Assembly: GCA_021811105.1 (NCBI GenBank)
Contig: JAJZPM010000002.1
Span: 62,001 to 126,000, forward strand
Direction: 5' to 3'
From: Nitrospirota bacterium
GTDB lineage: Bacteria; Nitrospirota; Thermodesulfovibrionia; Thermodesulfovibrionales; UBA6898
DNA length: 64,000 nucleotides
The position numbers and the translations under genes are program-made. Below, piece after piece: positions 8,542-17,408 of the stretch. The notes under the pieces were generated by a model. The model was not told where the DNA came from. It made no database searches and saw only the letters and a list, made by a program, of their open reading frames with translations. Within the stretch, counting starts at the first letter, position 1; every line of letters starts with the position of its first letter.

Positions 8542-10355
8542 CGTGGGGTTATTCCTCCTACAAGATGCATCGGCCCTCCGATCAGGGGCGGGAGGGCCAA
8601 AACCCCTCCCCCGTCTTCCGGTACCAATATTGCCGCCGCCCCGAAAAATTCCAGGGATTCGCACTCTATGAAAAGGGAGTCTTCTGCGGGGCCGTAATGC
8701 GTCACATCAATAATCCGCTTCTCAAACTTATTCAGCACAACAGTCTTCAGGGTCCGCTCCCCTTCGTTCATTTCCACGACGTTCATGTATATCGTGACCG
8801 GCCGCTCCAACGGGTTTGAAACCACGAAAAGAGAATAATGCCCCTTCACAAGCGGCACGTGGGGAAATGACAGGCTCACATTAGTGGGATAAGGGGTAAC
8901 TTCAAAGTCGACCTCGTTGCTTTTCCCTTCAGACGTCACTACGTAAACATGTCCTGCTACTGCACCGTCAGGGACTTCAGCGACAACCTTTTCATTCGAC
9001 CACGAGACAATCGGCGCATTGAGGTTATTGGAAAAAACAACCGTGCCCGCAGCAGCCTTGAATCTCGACCCTCTGATTGTGACTTCCGCGCCGGCCGGAC
9101 CCCTTTCCGGTGAAATCGCGTAAATATATGGCCCCGTCACGCTCGTCGACAGCGCCCGATGGGCATTGATCCTCCCGCCGGTAAGAGACAATCCCTTGAG
9201 GCTTTGCAGCACGTCGGCGGTCCTGAGGAGCTGGTCCTTCAGCTGGGAAACGGTCAACCCAGGCTTTGCGGCGAGTACGAGCCCTGCCAGTCCGCTGACA
9301 AAGGCGACGGACATGGAGGTGCCGCTCATGCTCTCGTAGCCATTGCCGGGCACCGTGCTCAGGATATCGATCCCGGGTGCTGATACGCTCACCGTGTTCC
9401 TCCCGAAATTCGAAAAGAAGGCGGGTTGATCCGATTGGTCCGAAGCCGCTACGGATATGATATTCGGCAGATCATAGTTGGCGGGATAAATAGGGACCAT
9501 ATCGTTATTAACGGCTTCGTTTCCTGCCGCCGCCAAAAAAAGAATCTCCCCTGCGTTTTGTATGGCCTCCATCTCAAAAGTGGAAAAATCGTTGCTTCCG
9601 TAACTCATGTTAAAGATCATCGCCCCGTGGTCCTTCGCGTACCCGATAGCGTCGATCTCTTCCGCCACAGTCCCAGTTCCGTCCGGACCCACGAATTTCA
9701 GCGCCATGATGGAGGTCGTCCAGTTCACTCCCGCCACTCCGATGCCGTTGTTGCCCGCGGCCCCGATTATACCGGCAACATGCGTACCGTGCCCCTCGTC
9801 ATCCATCGGGTCATTCGTGCCCGTGATCGCGTTATAGCCCCTACCGCCCCAAATATTCGCCTGCAGATCACGATGTGTGTAATCAACACCGGAGTCCGCT
9901 ACCGCGATAACGACATCATGTCCTCCGGTCGAGATCTGCCAGGCATCAGGACTTTGAATGTTAAGATGGCCCCACTGGGCGCCAAACAACGGATCATTGG
10001 GTATTACGCCCAGGAGTTTTCTTTCATAATTTGGCTCGGCATACTCAACGTCCTGAAGCGTTTTCAACCTCTTGACAGCCTGGACCGCCGGTTCGACACT
10101 GCTCAGCCTGACGAGATAAGAATCAATGAGCGGTAACCGTCTCATTATCCTCATGCCCATCGCGCTCAGGGCTTCCTGCCTCCTCGTTGAAGCATCGCCG
10201 GCATACCCTCCTCTGAACTTCACAAGGACCACTCCTTCTCCGTAGCCCGGCCGCTCGCCCGCAAGCAACAAAGAAGGGAATATGAGAACTGTACAGAGAA
10301 CAAAACCCCAGAGGACCTTGCCCGCTGGCGAATTATTGCACGCTAATAAAGGCAT
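8538..10355 (-). CDS. Exported subtilisin-like serine protease with IPT/TIG and novel C-terminal domain
   Basis: 605 residues from ATG at 10355 (GAGGTG five bases upstream; a TTG 12 bases earlier is less likely). Order: signal peptide (VLWGFVLCTVLIFPSLLLA), an I9-like propeptide (YGEGVVLVKFRGG to VEYAEPNY, about 37-110), and a peptidase S8 domain with triad Asp154 (VADSGVD), His189 (DDEGHGTHVAG) and Ser347 (SGTSMSVAF), oxyanion Asn279 (AAAGNE). Then an IPT/TIG Ig-like domain (about 405-490) and a 100-residue C-terminal domain shared with the small exported protein at 7500. All catalytic residues are present, so it should be active outside the cytoplasm. It is a good candidate T2SS substrate. 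The downstream lipoprotein start overlaps its stop. Confidence 0.93.
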   Translation of the reverse strand: MPLLACNNSPAGKVLWGFVLCTVLIFPSLLLAGERPGYGEGVVLVKFRGGYAGDASTRRQEALSAMGMRIMRRLPLIDSYLVRLSSVEPAVQAVKRLKTLQDVEYAEPNYERKLLGVIPNDPLFGAQWGHLNIQSPDAWQISTGGHDVVIAVADSGVDYTHRDLQANIWGGRGYNAITGTNDPMDDEGHGTHVAGIIGAAGNNGIGVAGVNWTTSIMALKFVGPDGTGTVAEEIDAIGYAKDHGAMIFNMSYGSNDFSTFEMEAIQNAGEILFLAAAGNEAVNNDMVPIYPANYDLPNIISVAASDQSDQPAFFSNFGRNTVSVSAPGIDILSTVPGNGYESMSGTSMSVAFVSGLAGLVLAAKPGLTVSQLKDQLLRTADVLQSLKGLSLTGGRINAHRALSTSVTGPYIYAISPERGPAGAEVTIRGSRFKAAAGTVVFSNNLNAPIVSWSNEKVVAEVPDGAVAGHVYVVTSEGKSNEVDFEVTPYPTNVSLSFPHVPLVKGHYSLFVVSNPLERPVTIYMNVVEMNEGERTLKTVVLNKFEKRIIDVTHYGPAEDSLFIECESLEFFGAAAILVPEDGGGVLALPPLIGGPMHLVGGITPR

Positions 10356-10408
10356 ATGCCACCTCAACGCCGACAGTTACTGACGTTTATCTTAGAACTT
10401 CCTGATTC

Positions 10409-10437
10409 ATTATCCGCCCAAGAATCCGGAAATGCAA
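10409..10437 (-). promoter_or_regulatory. Candidate sigma-70-type promoter for the subtilase gene
   Basis: Reading the minus strand: TTGCAT (10432-10437), a 17-base spacer, then GATAAT (10409-10414, 5 of 6 to consensus). The -35 matches only in TTG. It lies about 55 bases before the protease start codon. Confidence 0.45.
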
Positions 10438-10455
10438 GAGAGAGAGGCAAAAAAT

Positions 10456-11115
10456 TCAAACCGCCAACCCATTATTTATTTCGACAATGTGAAACGCCTC
10501 ATAATAGCCTTCGTCCTGAACAAAAATGGACCTATGGGCATTCAGACCGAGAGATGCGCGTACATATTGTCCGGGCCTTCCGTAGAGGCTTGTCCGGTAA
10601 TTCAAAATTGCCTCTTTTTTATTTTCGACAACCTCCGAGATATCGACAAGGTGGGTAAACCTCACCGTCGAGTAGACCTCATAAAAGGCCAAACGGAACG
10701 TCCCCGATTCTTTCATCAGTCTCATAGCGATCTTCGCCGTTGCCAGATGGTCCTGATGATAATCAAGGGGAGACGGCGAAAAAACCAGATCCGGTTTCTT
10801 CAGCTCGATTACGGCAGACAGCCTGATGACGCCTTCGTCGATGTGGCTTCCCACCTCTCCGTCGGGAAGACCGATGAAGACCGGCTCCCTGCATCCGAGC
10901 ATCCCGGAGCATTTCCGTCCCTCCTCCCGTCGCACCTCCGCAATCTCCAGGGAAGGCGCCCCGTTCAGACTTTCACCGTCGGTGAGGAACGCGACCGTCG
11001 ACGAGACGCCTTTTTCCTTCAAAAGCGCGATCGTCCCGCCACACCCCAGTGCCTCGTCGTCGGGATGGGGGGCAAGGACAAGCGCCTCTTTGCACTCGGG
11101 AACACTAAGGATCAT
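10456..11115 (-). CDS. PIG-L/LmbE family deacetylase
   Basis: 219 residues, usual length for the family. The zinc-binding signature PHPDDEALGCGG is at residues 15-26, and the second metal-ligand motif DYHQDH occurs at about 117-122. PIG-L proteins remove acetyl groups from N-acetylglucosamine-linked substrates (GlcNAc-PI, mycothiol or bacillithiol precursors, sugar intermediates). The gene is the last of a minus-strand group with a methyltransferase, GT2 and a GT-C-like membrane protein, so a role in deacetylating a sugar in a surface glycan is likely. It lies 9 bases after the methyltransferase stop. No signal peptide, so it acts in the cytoplasm. Confidence 0.88.
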   Translation of the reverse strand: MILSVPECKEALVLAPHPDDEALGCGGTIALLKEKGVSSTVAFLTDGESLNGAPSLEIAEVRREEGRKCSGMLGCREPVFIGLPDGEVGSHIDEGVIRLSAVIELKKPDLVFSPSPLDYHQDHLATAKIAMRLMKESGTFRLAFYEVYSTVRFTHLVDISEVVENKKEAILNYRTSLYGRPGQYVRASLGLNAHRSIFVQDEGYYEAFHIVEINNGLAV

Positions 11116-11124
11116 ATAACTGTT

Positions 11125-11718
11125 TTACGCGTCCTTTCTCGCCTGCTGATCGTCAGGCTTTGCCCGGGGCGCCTGTCCTTTTTCAAACACGAACAGGTTG
11201 TTCAGACCCATCTGAAATTTCACTCGCTTTCTCAGCGTAAAGCCACGTTGCTCGAAAAACGTCACTGTCTCCGCACTGTCAAAATGCTCATGCTCCTCAA
11301 AAGACATGCCGTCGGCCAACTTCAGCGCCGTCAGCACCTTGAGAATATGGTCAACGGCGCTGCCCGGCACCGTCAGCAACGCGAGACCGCCGTCTCTCAG
11401 AACGCGGAAGATCTCCGACGTTATCTGCCCCTTTGAATTTCCCAGGTGTTCGTACACGGCAAGCATTGTGGCAACGTCGCACGAGCAATCCGGCAGAGGA
11501 AGTGTTTCGGTCACCCGACGCTTTATGAACTCGACCTTACCGTCTTTCCTTTCTTCGATCAACGGGTCGATGCAGACCCCGCGTTCTATTTTATCGTATA
11601 AGCGCATTATCAGGGAGCCGTCATATCCCCCGATGTCCACCAGGGCACATCCCCTTGGGACATGAGGTTCGACGACCTTGTACCTCCAGTTTCTCAGTAT
11701 ATAATCTACCCTCCGCAT
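11125..11718 (-). CDS. SAM-dependent methyltransferase (class I)
   Basis: 197 residues. The SAM-binding glycine loop is ALVDIGGYDGSL (about 26-37), and the acidic motif, DCSCDVATMLAVYEHL (about 77-92), has the Methyltransf_11-type pattern with the EHL that often follows strand 4. A long helix-rich C-terminus ends in a polar tail. The family acts on small molecules, sugars or lipids; the substrate cannot be read from sequence. It starts 4 bases after the GT2 stop at 11723 and is followed after 9 bases by the PIG-L gene, indicating one operon for glycan synthesis. Confidence 0.82.
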   Translation of the reverse strand: MRRVDYILRNWRYKVVEPHVPRGCALVDIGGYDGSLIMRLYDKIERGVCIDPLIEERKDGKVEFIKRRVTETLPLPDCSCDVATMLAVYEHLGNSKGQITSEIFRVLRDGGLALLTVPGSAVDHILKVLTALKLADGMSFEEHEHFDSAETVTFFEQRGFTLRKRVKFQMGLNNLFVFEKGQAPRAKPDDQQARKDA

Positions 11719-11722
11719 GCGG

Positions 11723-12874
11723 TCATGATGCCTTCGTTTTCAGGAATAATACGGACAGCATAAACCCGTTGAATATCCCCTGGACGGACAAGGCAATCAT
11801 CGTGAGCGAAGGGACAAGCAACCGCATGGCGACCTCGTAATTCAGAGGGGAAAAACCTGTACCATACCACTGCCAGAGCATATAGAACAGCCCCGAGATT
11901 CCCACGCAACCGAAGGCCAGCGATATTGCCAGCAATTTTTCAAGAGTAAGCCGTTTTATCGTCCTGTCAAATTTCTCGTCATGGGGCAAAATCCCTGAAA
12001 GGTGTGCGTATATTTTTGCAAACGTCCCGGTTAAGATGACCTGCACGCCCGCTATCAACAGAAACGCCATTACCAGAAGTGAGTGGACATCCAGGGTCGC
12101 AGGCCCGATCTGAAGAGGTCCTCGCGTTAAGATCACTTCACCTGCCAAGCCCACGGACATCAAGATAAAACCGGGAATGAAAAATAGCCATTTGGGGGAA
12201 TGTAACAGCATAAATCGGAGATGCCTCCACCCGTCGCGCCAGCGCCTCAGATGGGGCAGACGTTTCCTGCCGTCCTTGTAAAGGGTCGTGGGGACTTCGG
12301 TCATCTTCAACCCGCCCAGCCTCGCCTTTATGATCATCTCCGACGCCCACTCCATTCCACTCGTTACGAGATTCAGCCCGATAATTCTATCTCTTCTGAA
12401 CGCGCGCATACCACAGTGGAAGTCACTCGCCGTGATGTCAAAAAATATTCTTCCGAGGGCGGTCAAAACAGGATTGCCCAGATATCTGTTGAGCCGCGGC
12501 ATCGCGCCCGGCATAATCCTCCCCTTCATTCTTGTCCCCATGCAGACATCGTATCCGGCGCGGAGGCGCTCAACCATTGGCATGGCTTCATCGAAATGGT
12601 AACTGTCATCGCTGTCACCCATGAGTATAAACTCTCCCCCGGCATTCTCGATCCCGAACATAAGGGCGGCGCCATATCCTCTCGCCGGGCACTGCACGAC
12701 TCTTGCGCCAAGGGCAAGGGCGATTTCCCGGCTGCCGTCGGTCGAGCCGTTGTCAGAGACGAGAATTTCGCCGTCCACCCCGTTTTCCTCAAGCAGCTGT
12801 CTTGCCCTTTTTATGCACGAGCCTATCGTCTCCGCCTCATCTAAGCAGGGCATTAATATTGTCAGCTCCTTCAT
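11723..12874 (-). CDS. Family 2 glycosyltransferase with C-terminal membrane helices
   Basis: 383 residues. The N-terminal GT-A domain shows TILMPCLDEAETIGSCI, then SDNGSTDGS, RGYGAALMFGI and the metal-binding GDSDDSY (about 99-105), as in dolichyl-phosphate mannose or polyprenyl-phosphate sugar synthases (DPM1-like). Residues about 230-383 contain four hydrophobic helices (FFIPGFILMSVGLAGEVI, LLVMAFLLIAGVQVILTG and two more), a common layout in bacterial polyprenyl-phosphate GTs. It probably makes a lipid-linked sugar donor on the cytoplasmic face, which the nearby GT-C-like protein could use on the periplasmic side. Confidence 0.88.
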   Translation of the reverse strand: MKELTILMPCLDEAETIGSCIKRARQLLEENGVDGEILVSDNGSTDGSREIALALGARVVQCPARGYGAALMFGIENAGGEFILMGDSDDSYHFDEAMPMVERLRAGYDVCMGTRMKGRIMPGAMPRLNRYLGNPVLTALGRIFFDITASDFHCGMRAFRRDRIIGLNLVTSGMEWASEMIIKARLGGLKMTEVPTTLYKDGRKRLPHLRRWRDGWRHLRFMLLHSPKWLFFIPGFILMSVGLAGEVILTRGPLQIGPATLDVHSLLVMAFLLIAGVQVILTGTFAKIYAHLSGILPHDEKFDRTIKRLTLEKLLAISLAFGCVGISGLFYMLWQWYGTGFSPLNYEVAMRLLVPSLTMIALSVQGIFNGFMLSVLFLKTKAS

Positions 12875-12950
12875 CTTACCTCCCGGGGACTCCCCAAGCC
12901 TGAGTCTGCATTATATGGTCCGGTGGCAAAAAAAACAAGAGCGCCGTATT

Positions 12951-15077
12951 TCATAGGGCTTCTTTCACCTTCTTCGCGCGGAGGACCATCTCTCCAGGCT
13001 TCAGACAGGAGTCCGTCAAGACCAACGCAACAAACAGTATGAGAAGAGGGTACAAAGGCGCAAGATACTGAGGGATAATCGCGGGGAATGAAGTCACATG
13101 TATCACAGCCAGCATGCATAACCGTGCGATGATTGCAAGCGCAAGCGCAGTAGCGATTGTCGGGATCTCCCCCCCTCTCCTTCTTCTGCACGCCAATATG
13201 CCGACCACCGCATATCCGATCAATGAAAGGATGACCAAAATAGGCATGGAAGACTGATAGAGCCGGCCTATCCCGCTCAAGACACGGAGTTTCATACTGT
13301 CCTTTTTCGTTCCCAGAACTTCAAGATGAAAGTGCAAACCGTCGCTATCCAGGTATGTTACACTTCCGTCAAGAGGTATATTCCTTATCAGCTTCCCGCC
13401 GGATGAAAGGGAGAGGCAGCATGCCCCGCTGTAAAGCGCAAGCCGCATATCGAAACGACAGTTCCTCGCATTCGACACATCCGCCCCCTTTGAGAGAAAA
13501 TGCGCGTAAACGTCGGGACTGGGCAGGGGGACAGACTCCTTGACCGGCACACCGTTGTTCTTTACAACAGCAATGTCCAAGCGTCTGTCGGGACTAAAGA
13601 CCCATCCCTGCACCCGAAACTCAGAGGGGGAAAGATTCTCCAAGGTGACGTCCCGAAACAATTTAAATGATTTCTCATCTCCGATGCTCGGATCGGAGTG
13701 CACATTGGTCCCTTCGAACCGGATAGCGGAAAGGCCGCCCCAGACAAATGTCTTCAGCAATAGAGGAGCATACTCATTGCGCCAGGGCGGCAGGAGGGTA
13801 GACCTTTTTCCCAGGCAATCGAGTCTTCCTTCGGCGCAAGCGGCATTCACTTCAACCCCCAGTCGTCGATAGTAAGCAGCGGCGGCGGGACACGAGGAAT
13901 GATAACCGGCCGCCGCAACCGCATCCCGAAAGGCCCAGATAAACCACCCGCCCATAATTTCTCTTTTTTCGTCGAAAAATGCCCTCTTCCATATGCCGGA
14001 GGGATCTCCATCCAGGAACACTCTGGCCTTCCTCGCAAACTGAGGATCCTCCTCATAAAGCTTCCGCAGGTTTTTAACCACGTCAAGCCAATGTCTCCCG
14101 AGATCACCCTCCAAGAAGGGCCTTAACTCTGCAAAGGCGGGGCTCACCGCATAGATCCTGCTGCGGACTTCCCGAGGGACCGGTACTACAGGGTCCGATC
14201 CGACATGCTTCACTCTCAAAAGAGCGCCGTATGCGTCAAGGAAATCCGTTGACTTCAGTTCGTTCACCGTGAAAAGACCATACCTGGTCCTGTTCATTCC
14301 GGCAACACACCCCATGATGACAACTACGAGGGTCAAGGGGAGAACCACGACAGACAGGCTCCTCCATAAGCCGGAAGAGGTGCTCCATACCCTTAATGCA
14401 GCCGCACCAACAACGACGAAGAGAAACGGCGAGATCCATATCCCCTCTTCGCGGGTAAGCAGGAAGGCCGACAGCGACAGCCCAAGTCCTGCCGCCCAGG
14501 GGGTGAACGTCGTGGCGGGCCGGGTCGCCCTGACCAGCAAACCTACGGCGCAGGATACTACGAACAAAGTCAAGGCGGGATAAATCCCTTCGCGCAGCAC
14601 CTGAGTCATCATGGGCTGAGAGTAACTCATGGGATTGAAAATCAAGACGGTAAACACCAGAAACATTGAGAGAGGCGTACGCAGAAGCGGCCTGGCAGCT
14701 ATGACGAACAAAAAACAAGACGCGACATAAAGAAGATGTTGGGAAAGAAGGAGAGAAACACCCAGCTTCGACATAGCCGCGATCCAGAAAGGATAGAACG
14801 GGCCTTTTGCCAAAGTCAGGTCGCTGTAAGCTCCCAGCCAATTCCCCTTCTTCAACGAGTCGCCGAGATTCAGAAAAAGGCGATCGTCATAGATAGCCCA
14901 GCCAAGGGCGGTAAGACGCTGTGAACTTGTGAGCCATATCCTCATGACTGCCACAGCAACCAGAGAGAGCCATCCCAAGAAATGGATGGGAGTGGCCGAA
15001 GTCTTGCGAGGAATATACGGGGGAGAAGACGGGAACATTATCTTTGATACAGAGAACAGATCGGCCAACTCACACAT
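12951..15077 (-). CDS. Polytopic GT-C-like membrane protein
   Basis: About 708 residues; the start is uncertain because neither the ATG at 15077 nor the one at 15038 has a clear ribosome site. The first membrane helix (IHFLGWLSLVAVAVMRIWL) is followed by a periplasmic loop with GWAIYDDRLFLNLG, an acidic pair in the position of the GT-C catalytic loop. Several helices follow to about residue 275, then a large soluble region (about 275-600), and four helices near the C-terminus. This resembles polyprenyl-phosphate-dependent glycosyltransferases, though no PMT_2 core match is certain. Next to the DPM1-like GT2 it probably transfers sugars outside the inner membrane. Confidence 0.6.
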   Translation of the reverse strand: MCELADLFSVSKIMFPSSPPYIPRKTSATPIHFLGWLSLVAVAVMRIWLTSSQRLTALGWAIYDDRLFLNLGDSLKKGNWLGAYSDLTLAKGPFYPFWIAAMSKLGVSLLLSQHLLYVASCFLFVIAARPLLRTPLSMFLVFTVLIFNPMSYSQPMMTQVLREGIYPALTLFVVSCAVGLLVRATRPATTFTPWAAGLGLSLSAFLLTREEGIWISPFLFVVVGAAALRVWSTSSGLWRSLSVVVLPLTLVVVIMGCVAGMNRTRYGLFTVNELKSTDFLDAYGALLRVKHVGSDPVVPVPREVRSRIYAVSPAFAELRPFLEGDLGRHWLDVVKNLRKLYEEDPQFARKARVFLDGDPSGIWKRAFFDEKREIMGGWFIWAFRDAVAAAGYHSSCPAAAAYYRRLGVEVNAACAEGRLDCLGKRSTLLPPWRNEYAPLLLKTFVWGGLSAIRFEGTNVHSDPSIGDEKSFKLFRDVTLENLSPSEFRVQGWVFSPDRRLDIAVVKNNGVPVKESVPLPSPDVYAHFLSKGADVSNARNCRFDMRLALYSGACCLSLSSGGKLIRNIPLDGSVTYLDSDGLHFHLEVLGTKKDSMKLRVLSGIGRLYQSSMPILVILSLIGYAVVGILACRRRRGGEIPTIATALALAIIARLCMLAVIHVTSFPAIIPQYLAPLYPLLILFVALVLTDSCLKPGEMVLRAKKVKEAL

Positions 15078-15224
15078 GAAGTGGAAAAAGTCATGGCTTC
15101 AGGCTTCCTTTTCCGACAGCGTAAACCTTTCCTTATTCTTCCCTTTTCGCATTACGGATTATATATCACCGGATAATCTCTTCCGATTGCCCAAAAAAAT
15201 ACGGCGCAGAGGTCTTACGGATAA

Positions 15225-15254
15225 TAGTCACCAATTGCGACAAAATGGTACAAT
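15225..15254 (+). promoter_or_regulatory. Candidate extended -10 promoter for the glycan export operon
   Basis: TG-N-TACAAT at 15246-15254 (extended -10) with TAGTCA (4 of 6 to TTGACA) at 15225-15230 and an 18-base spacer. It lies about 90 bases before the permease start at 15344. The surrounding 15078-15343 region is AT-rich and holds no gene. Confidence 0.4.
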
Positions 15255-15343
15255 ATTTTCACAGGTGATTTATTATACCGATTTTGATTCGCTGAAGCAA
15301 ACCGGATATCTGAACATGCACAATCGTTTTAGATAAGATCTTA

Positions 15344-16171
15344 ATGACAGCCAAAAGGTTTTTGATAGAAGTTTCGACTGCCCCCGGCGATATAATAGGG
15401 AATCTCTTCCGGTATCGGCATATCCTTGCGCGCATGGTTGCAAACGAGATAAAAGGGCGTTTCGCAGGGTCTGTGGGCGGCCTTTTCTGGCACTTCCTGC
15501 ACCCCATCCTTATGCTTATCATTTATCTCTTCGTATTCGTGCACGTCTTCAAGATGAGGATCGGGGGAGGCGGCAGCGTCGCTTCGAGCATTTATCTAAT
15601 GGCAGGCCTTTTCCCGTGGATCATTATGTCCGAGGGGCTCCTGCGCGGCACTTCGGCCGTCATAGAGAACTCTAACCTCATCCAGAAGTCATCATTTCCT
15701 ACGGAGATCCTGACCGCCAAGGCTGTCCTGGCGCCTCTGCTGAGCTACGGGATAGCCCTCTTCCTGTTGATGCTCTACGTTTCGGTGGTCCATGTATCGG
15801 CCGATGCACTGCTGCTCGTGCCCCTGATCCTCATCGTGCAGACTTTCTTTTCTGCCGGGGTGGTCTTCCTGACTTCGACACTCTCGGTTTATTTCAGGGA
15901 CACCCTTCAACTGGTGCAGGTGATGGTCAACTTCTGGATGTACGTCACCCCAATCCTCTACCCTGTGGATATGCTTCCCGAATGGGCGAGGCGCGTCATG
16001 TACCTGAATCCCCTGTACCCTCTTGTGTCGGCATACCAGTCGGTCCTCGTGAATGGCAGCATGGGAAACTGGACAATGTTATTGTTCTCGGCTGCCTGGG
16101 CCTCGGTATTTTTTGTCAGCGGGGCCTTCGTCTTCAACAAACTGAAATACGAGTTTGCAGACTGGCTATGA
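15344..16171 (+). CDS. wzm: Polysaccharide ABC exporter permease (Wzm-like)
   Basis: 275 residues with six predicted membrane helices and the ABC-2 polysaccharide-export signature: RYRHILARMVANEIKGRF near the N-terminus, LGGLFWHFLHP-like text (SVGGLFWHFLHPILMLIIY), then FPWIIMSEGLLR and the C-terminal YVTPILYPVDMLPEWAR with LNPLYPLVSAYQ. The family moves undecaprenyl- or lipid-linked glycans (O-antigen, teichoic acid, capsule) across the inner membrane with Wzt. The ATPase gene is not adjacent but lies three genes on, with a ketosynthase and ACP in between. First gene of a run of ten plus-strand genes to 26098. Confidence 0.93.
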   Translation: MTAKRFLIEVSTAPGDIIGNLFRYRHILARMVANEIKGRFAGSVGGLFWHFLHPILMLIIYLFVFVHVFKMRIGGGGSVASSIYLMAGLFPWIIMSEGLLRGTSAVIENSNLIQKSSFPTEILTAKAVLAPLLSYGIALFLLMLYVSVVHVSADALLLVPLILIVQTFFSAGVVFLTSTLSVYFRDTLQLVQVMVNFWMYVTPILYPVDMLPEWARRVMYLNPLYPLVSAYQSVLVNGSMGNWTMLLFSAAWASVFFVSGAFVFNKLKYEFADWL

Positions 16172-16205
16172 TCAGGCAGAGATCGGCCCGAATCGAAAGC
16201 ATACT

Positions 16206-17168
16206 ATGAAGAATATCCGTCACAAGAGAAATCCTACGAAAAGGACAGCGATAGGTATACAGGAGATCGCCTCTTATATACCGGAAGGCAGAATAAGTAA
16301 TTACGAGAGGAAAGAACTCTTCAAAATCGATGACACCTTTATCGAAAAAAAAATCGGGGTAAAGAGGGTTTCATTAAGAGGGGCCGATGAAGATACTTCC
16401 GATCTCTGTCTGAAGGCTTATGAGAACCTGCTGAAGAAAACCTCTCTCAATCCCTCCGAAATAGAAGTTCTCACCGTGGTCACCCAAAACCCGGATACAA
16501 ATATTCCCCACACCTCTGCCATTGTTCATGGACGGCTCGACCTGCCCGTGCGGTGCGCCGCCTTCGATATCTCTCTCGGCTGTTCGGGCTACGTCTACGG
16601 ATTAGGCATCCTGCAGGCATTTATGAGGGACAACGGTTTTACAAAAGGCCTCCTTTTCACCGCGGACCCCTACTCGAAGATCATCGACCTAAACGACAAG
16701 AATACGTCGCTGCTCTTCGGCGATGCATCATCGGTCACCCTCGTTTCCGCCAGCCCCTTATACGTCTCCCGCGCGATGACGTTTGGCACGGTGGGGGCGG
16801 ATTACATGAAATTAATCTGCATCGATAATAAGTTGCGGATGCACGGCAAGGCGGTGCTCGATTTTGTAATAAGATATGTACCTGATGATTTACTTGCACT
16901 TCTTAAGCGGAGTAAAATAGATCTCTGCGATATCAATAAATTCGTTTTCCACCAAGGGAGCAGGTATATCATAGATATGCTGACAAAACGACTTAACCTC
17001 GCAAGGGAAAAGGTGGTTTTCGATATCTTCGATTACGGGAATACGGTATCCTCGAGCATCCCGATCGTCCTGGAAAAGGAAATTGCGGACAGGGGCAACA
17101 AAAAGATCCTGATAAGCGGCTTTGGCACGGGTTTTTCCTGGTCGAGCGGGGTACTCGAAAGGAGCTGA
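16206..17168 (+). CDS. FabH-like 3-oxoacyl-ACP synthase III
   Basis: 320 residues from the ATG at 16206; an in-frame start at 16155 would overlap the permease. The thiolase-fold triad is complete: Cys126 (SLGCSG), His249 (FHQGSR) and Asn279 (YGNTVSSSIP). The enzyme class condenses an acyl-CoA starter with malonyl-ACP. Here the partner is probably the ACP encoded 9 bases downstream. Its location between wzm and wzt implies a dedicated role in making an acyl group for the exported glycan or lipid, for example an acetoacetyl/3-hydroxybutyryl or longer chain, rather than bulk fatty acid synthesis. Chain length cannot be read from sequence. The KAS III fold call is sure; the role is inferred. Confidence 0.85.
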   Translation: MKNIRHKRNPTKRTAIGIQEIASYIPEGRISNYERKELFKIDDTFIEKKIGVKRVSLRGADEDTSDLCLKAYENLLKKTSLNPSEIEVLTVVTQNPDTNIPHTSAIVHGRLDLPVRCAAFDISLGCSGYVYGLGILQAFMRDNGFTKGLLFTADPYSKIIDLNDKNTSLLFGDASSVTLVSASPLYVSRAMTFGTVGADYMKLICIDNKLRMHGKAVLDFVIRYVPDDLLALLKRSKIDLCDINKFVFHQGSRYIIDMLTKRLNLAREKVVFDIFDYGNTVSSSIPIVLEKEIADRGNKKILISGFGTGFSWSSGVLERS

Positions 17169-17177
17169 ACAGGGCCG

Positions 17178-17408
17178 ATGGTGATCACGCTGAATCAGTT
17201 GCGGGAAAAGATGAAGGAAATCGACTGGGAGGTCGATAGTGACACCCTGGACGAGGCGTCGCCGCTGAGGGATCAGGGCCTGGATTCCCTGGACATGGTC
17301 ACGCTTTTTTTCTTTATTGAAGAAACATTTTCTGTAAAAATATCTGACAGTGACTCGACTCACTTAGCGTCGCTGCGAGACATCGCCGAGTATCTTAAAT
17401 CACGATGA
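17178..17408 (+). CDS. Acyl carrier protein
   Basis: 76 residues, acidic, with the phosphopantetheine site GLDSLDMV: Ser37 is the attachment residue. The length and four-helix pattern match a freestanding ACP. It is not an obvious copy of the housekeeping AcpP, since the region around the site is DQGLDSLDMVTLFFFIEE. It lies 9 bases after the ketosynthase III gene and overlaps the wzt start by 4 bases, so it is translated with both. It should carry the acyl chain built by the ketosynthase and hand it to an acyltransferase in the same operon. Needs a phosphopantetheinyl transferase from elsewhere. Confidence 0.92.
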   Translation: MVITLNQLREKMKEIDWEVDSDTLDEASPLRDQGLDSLDMVTLFFFIEETFSVKISDSDSTHLASLRDIAEYLKSR

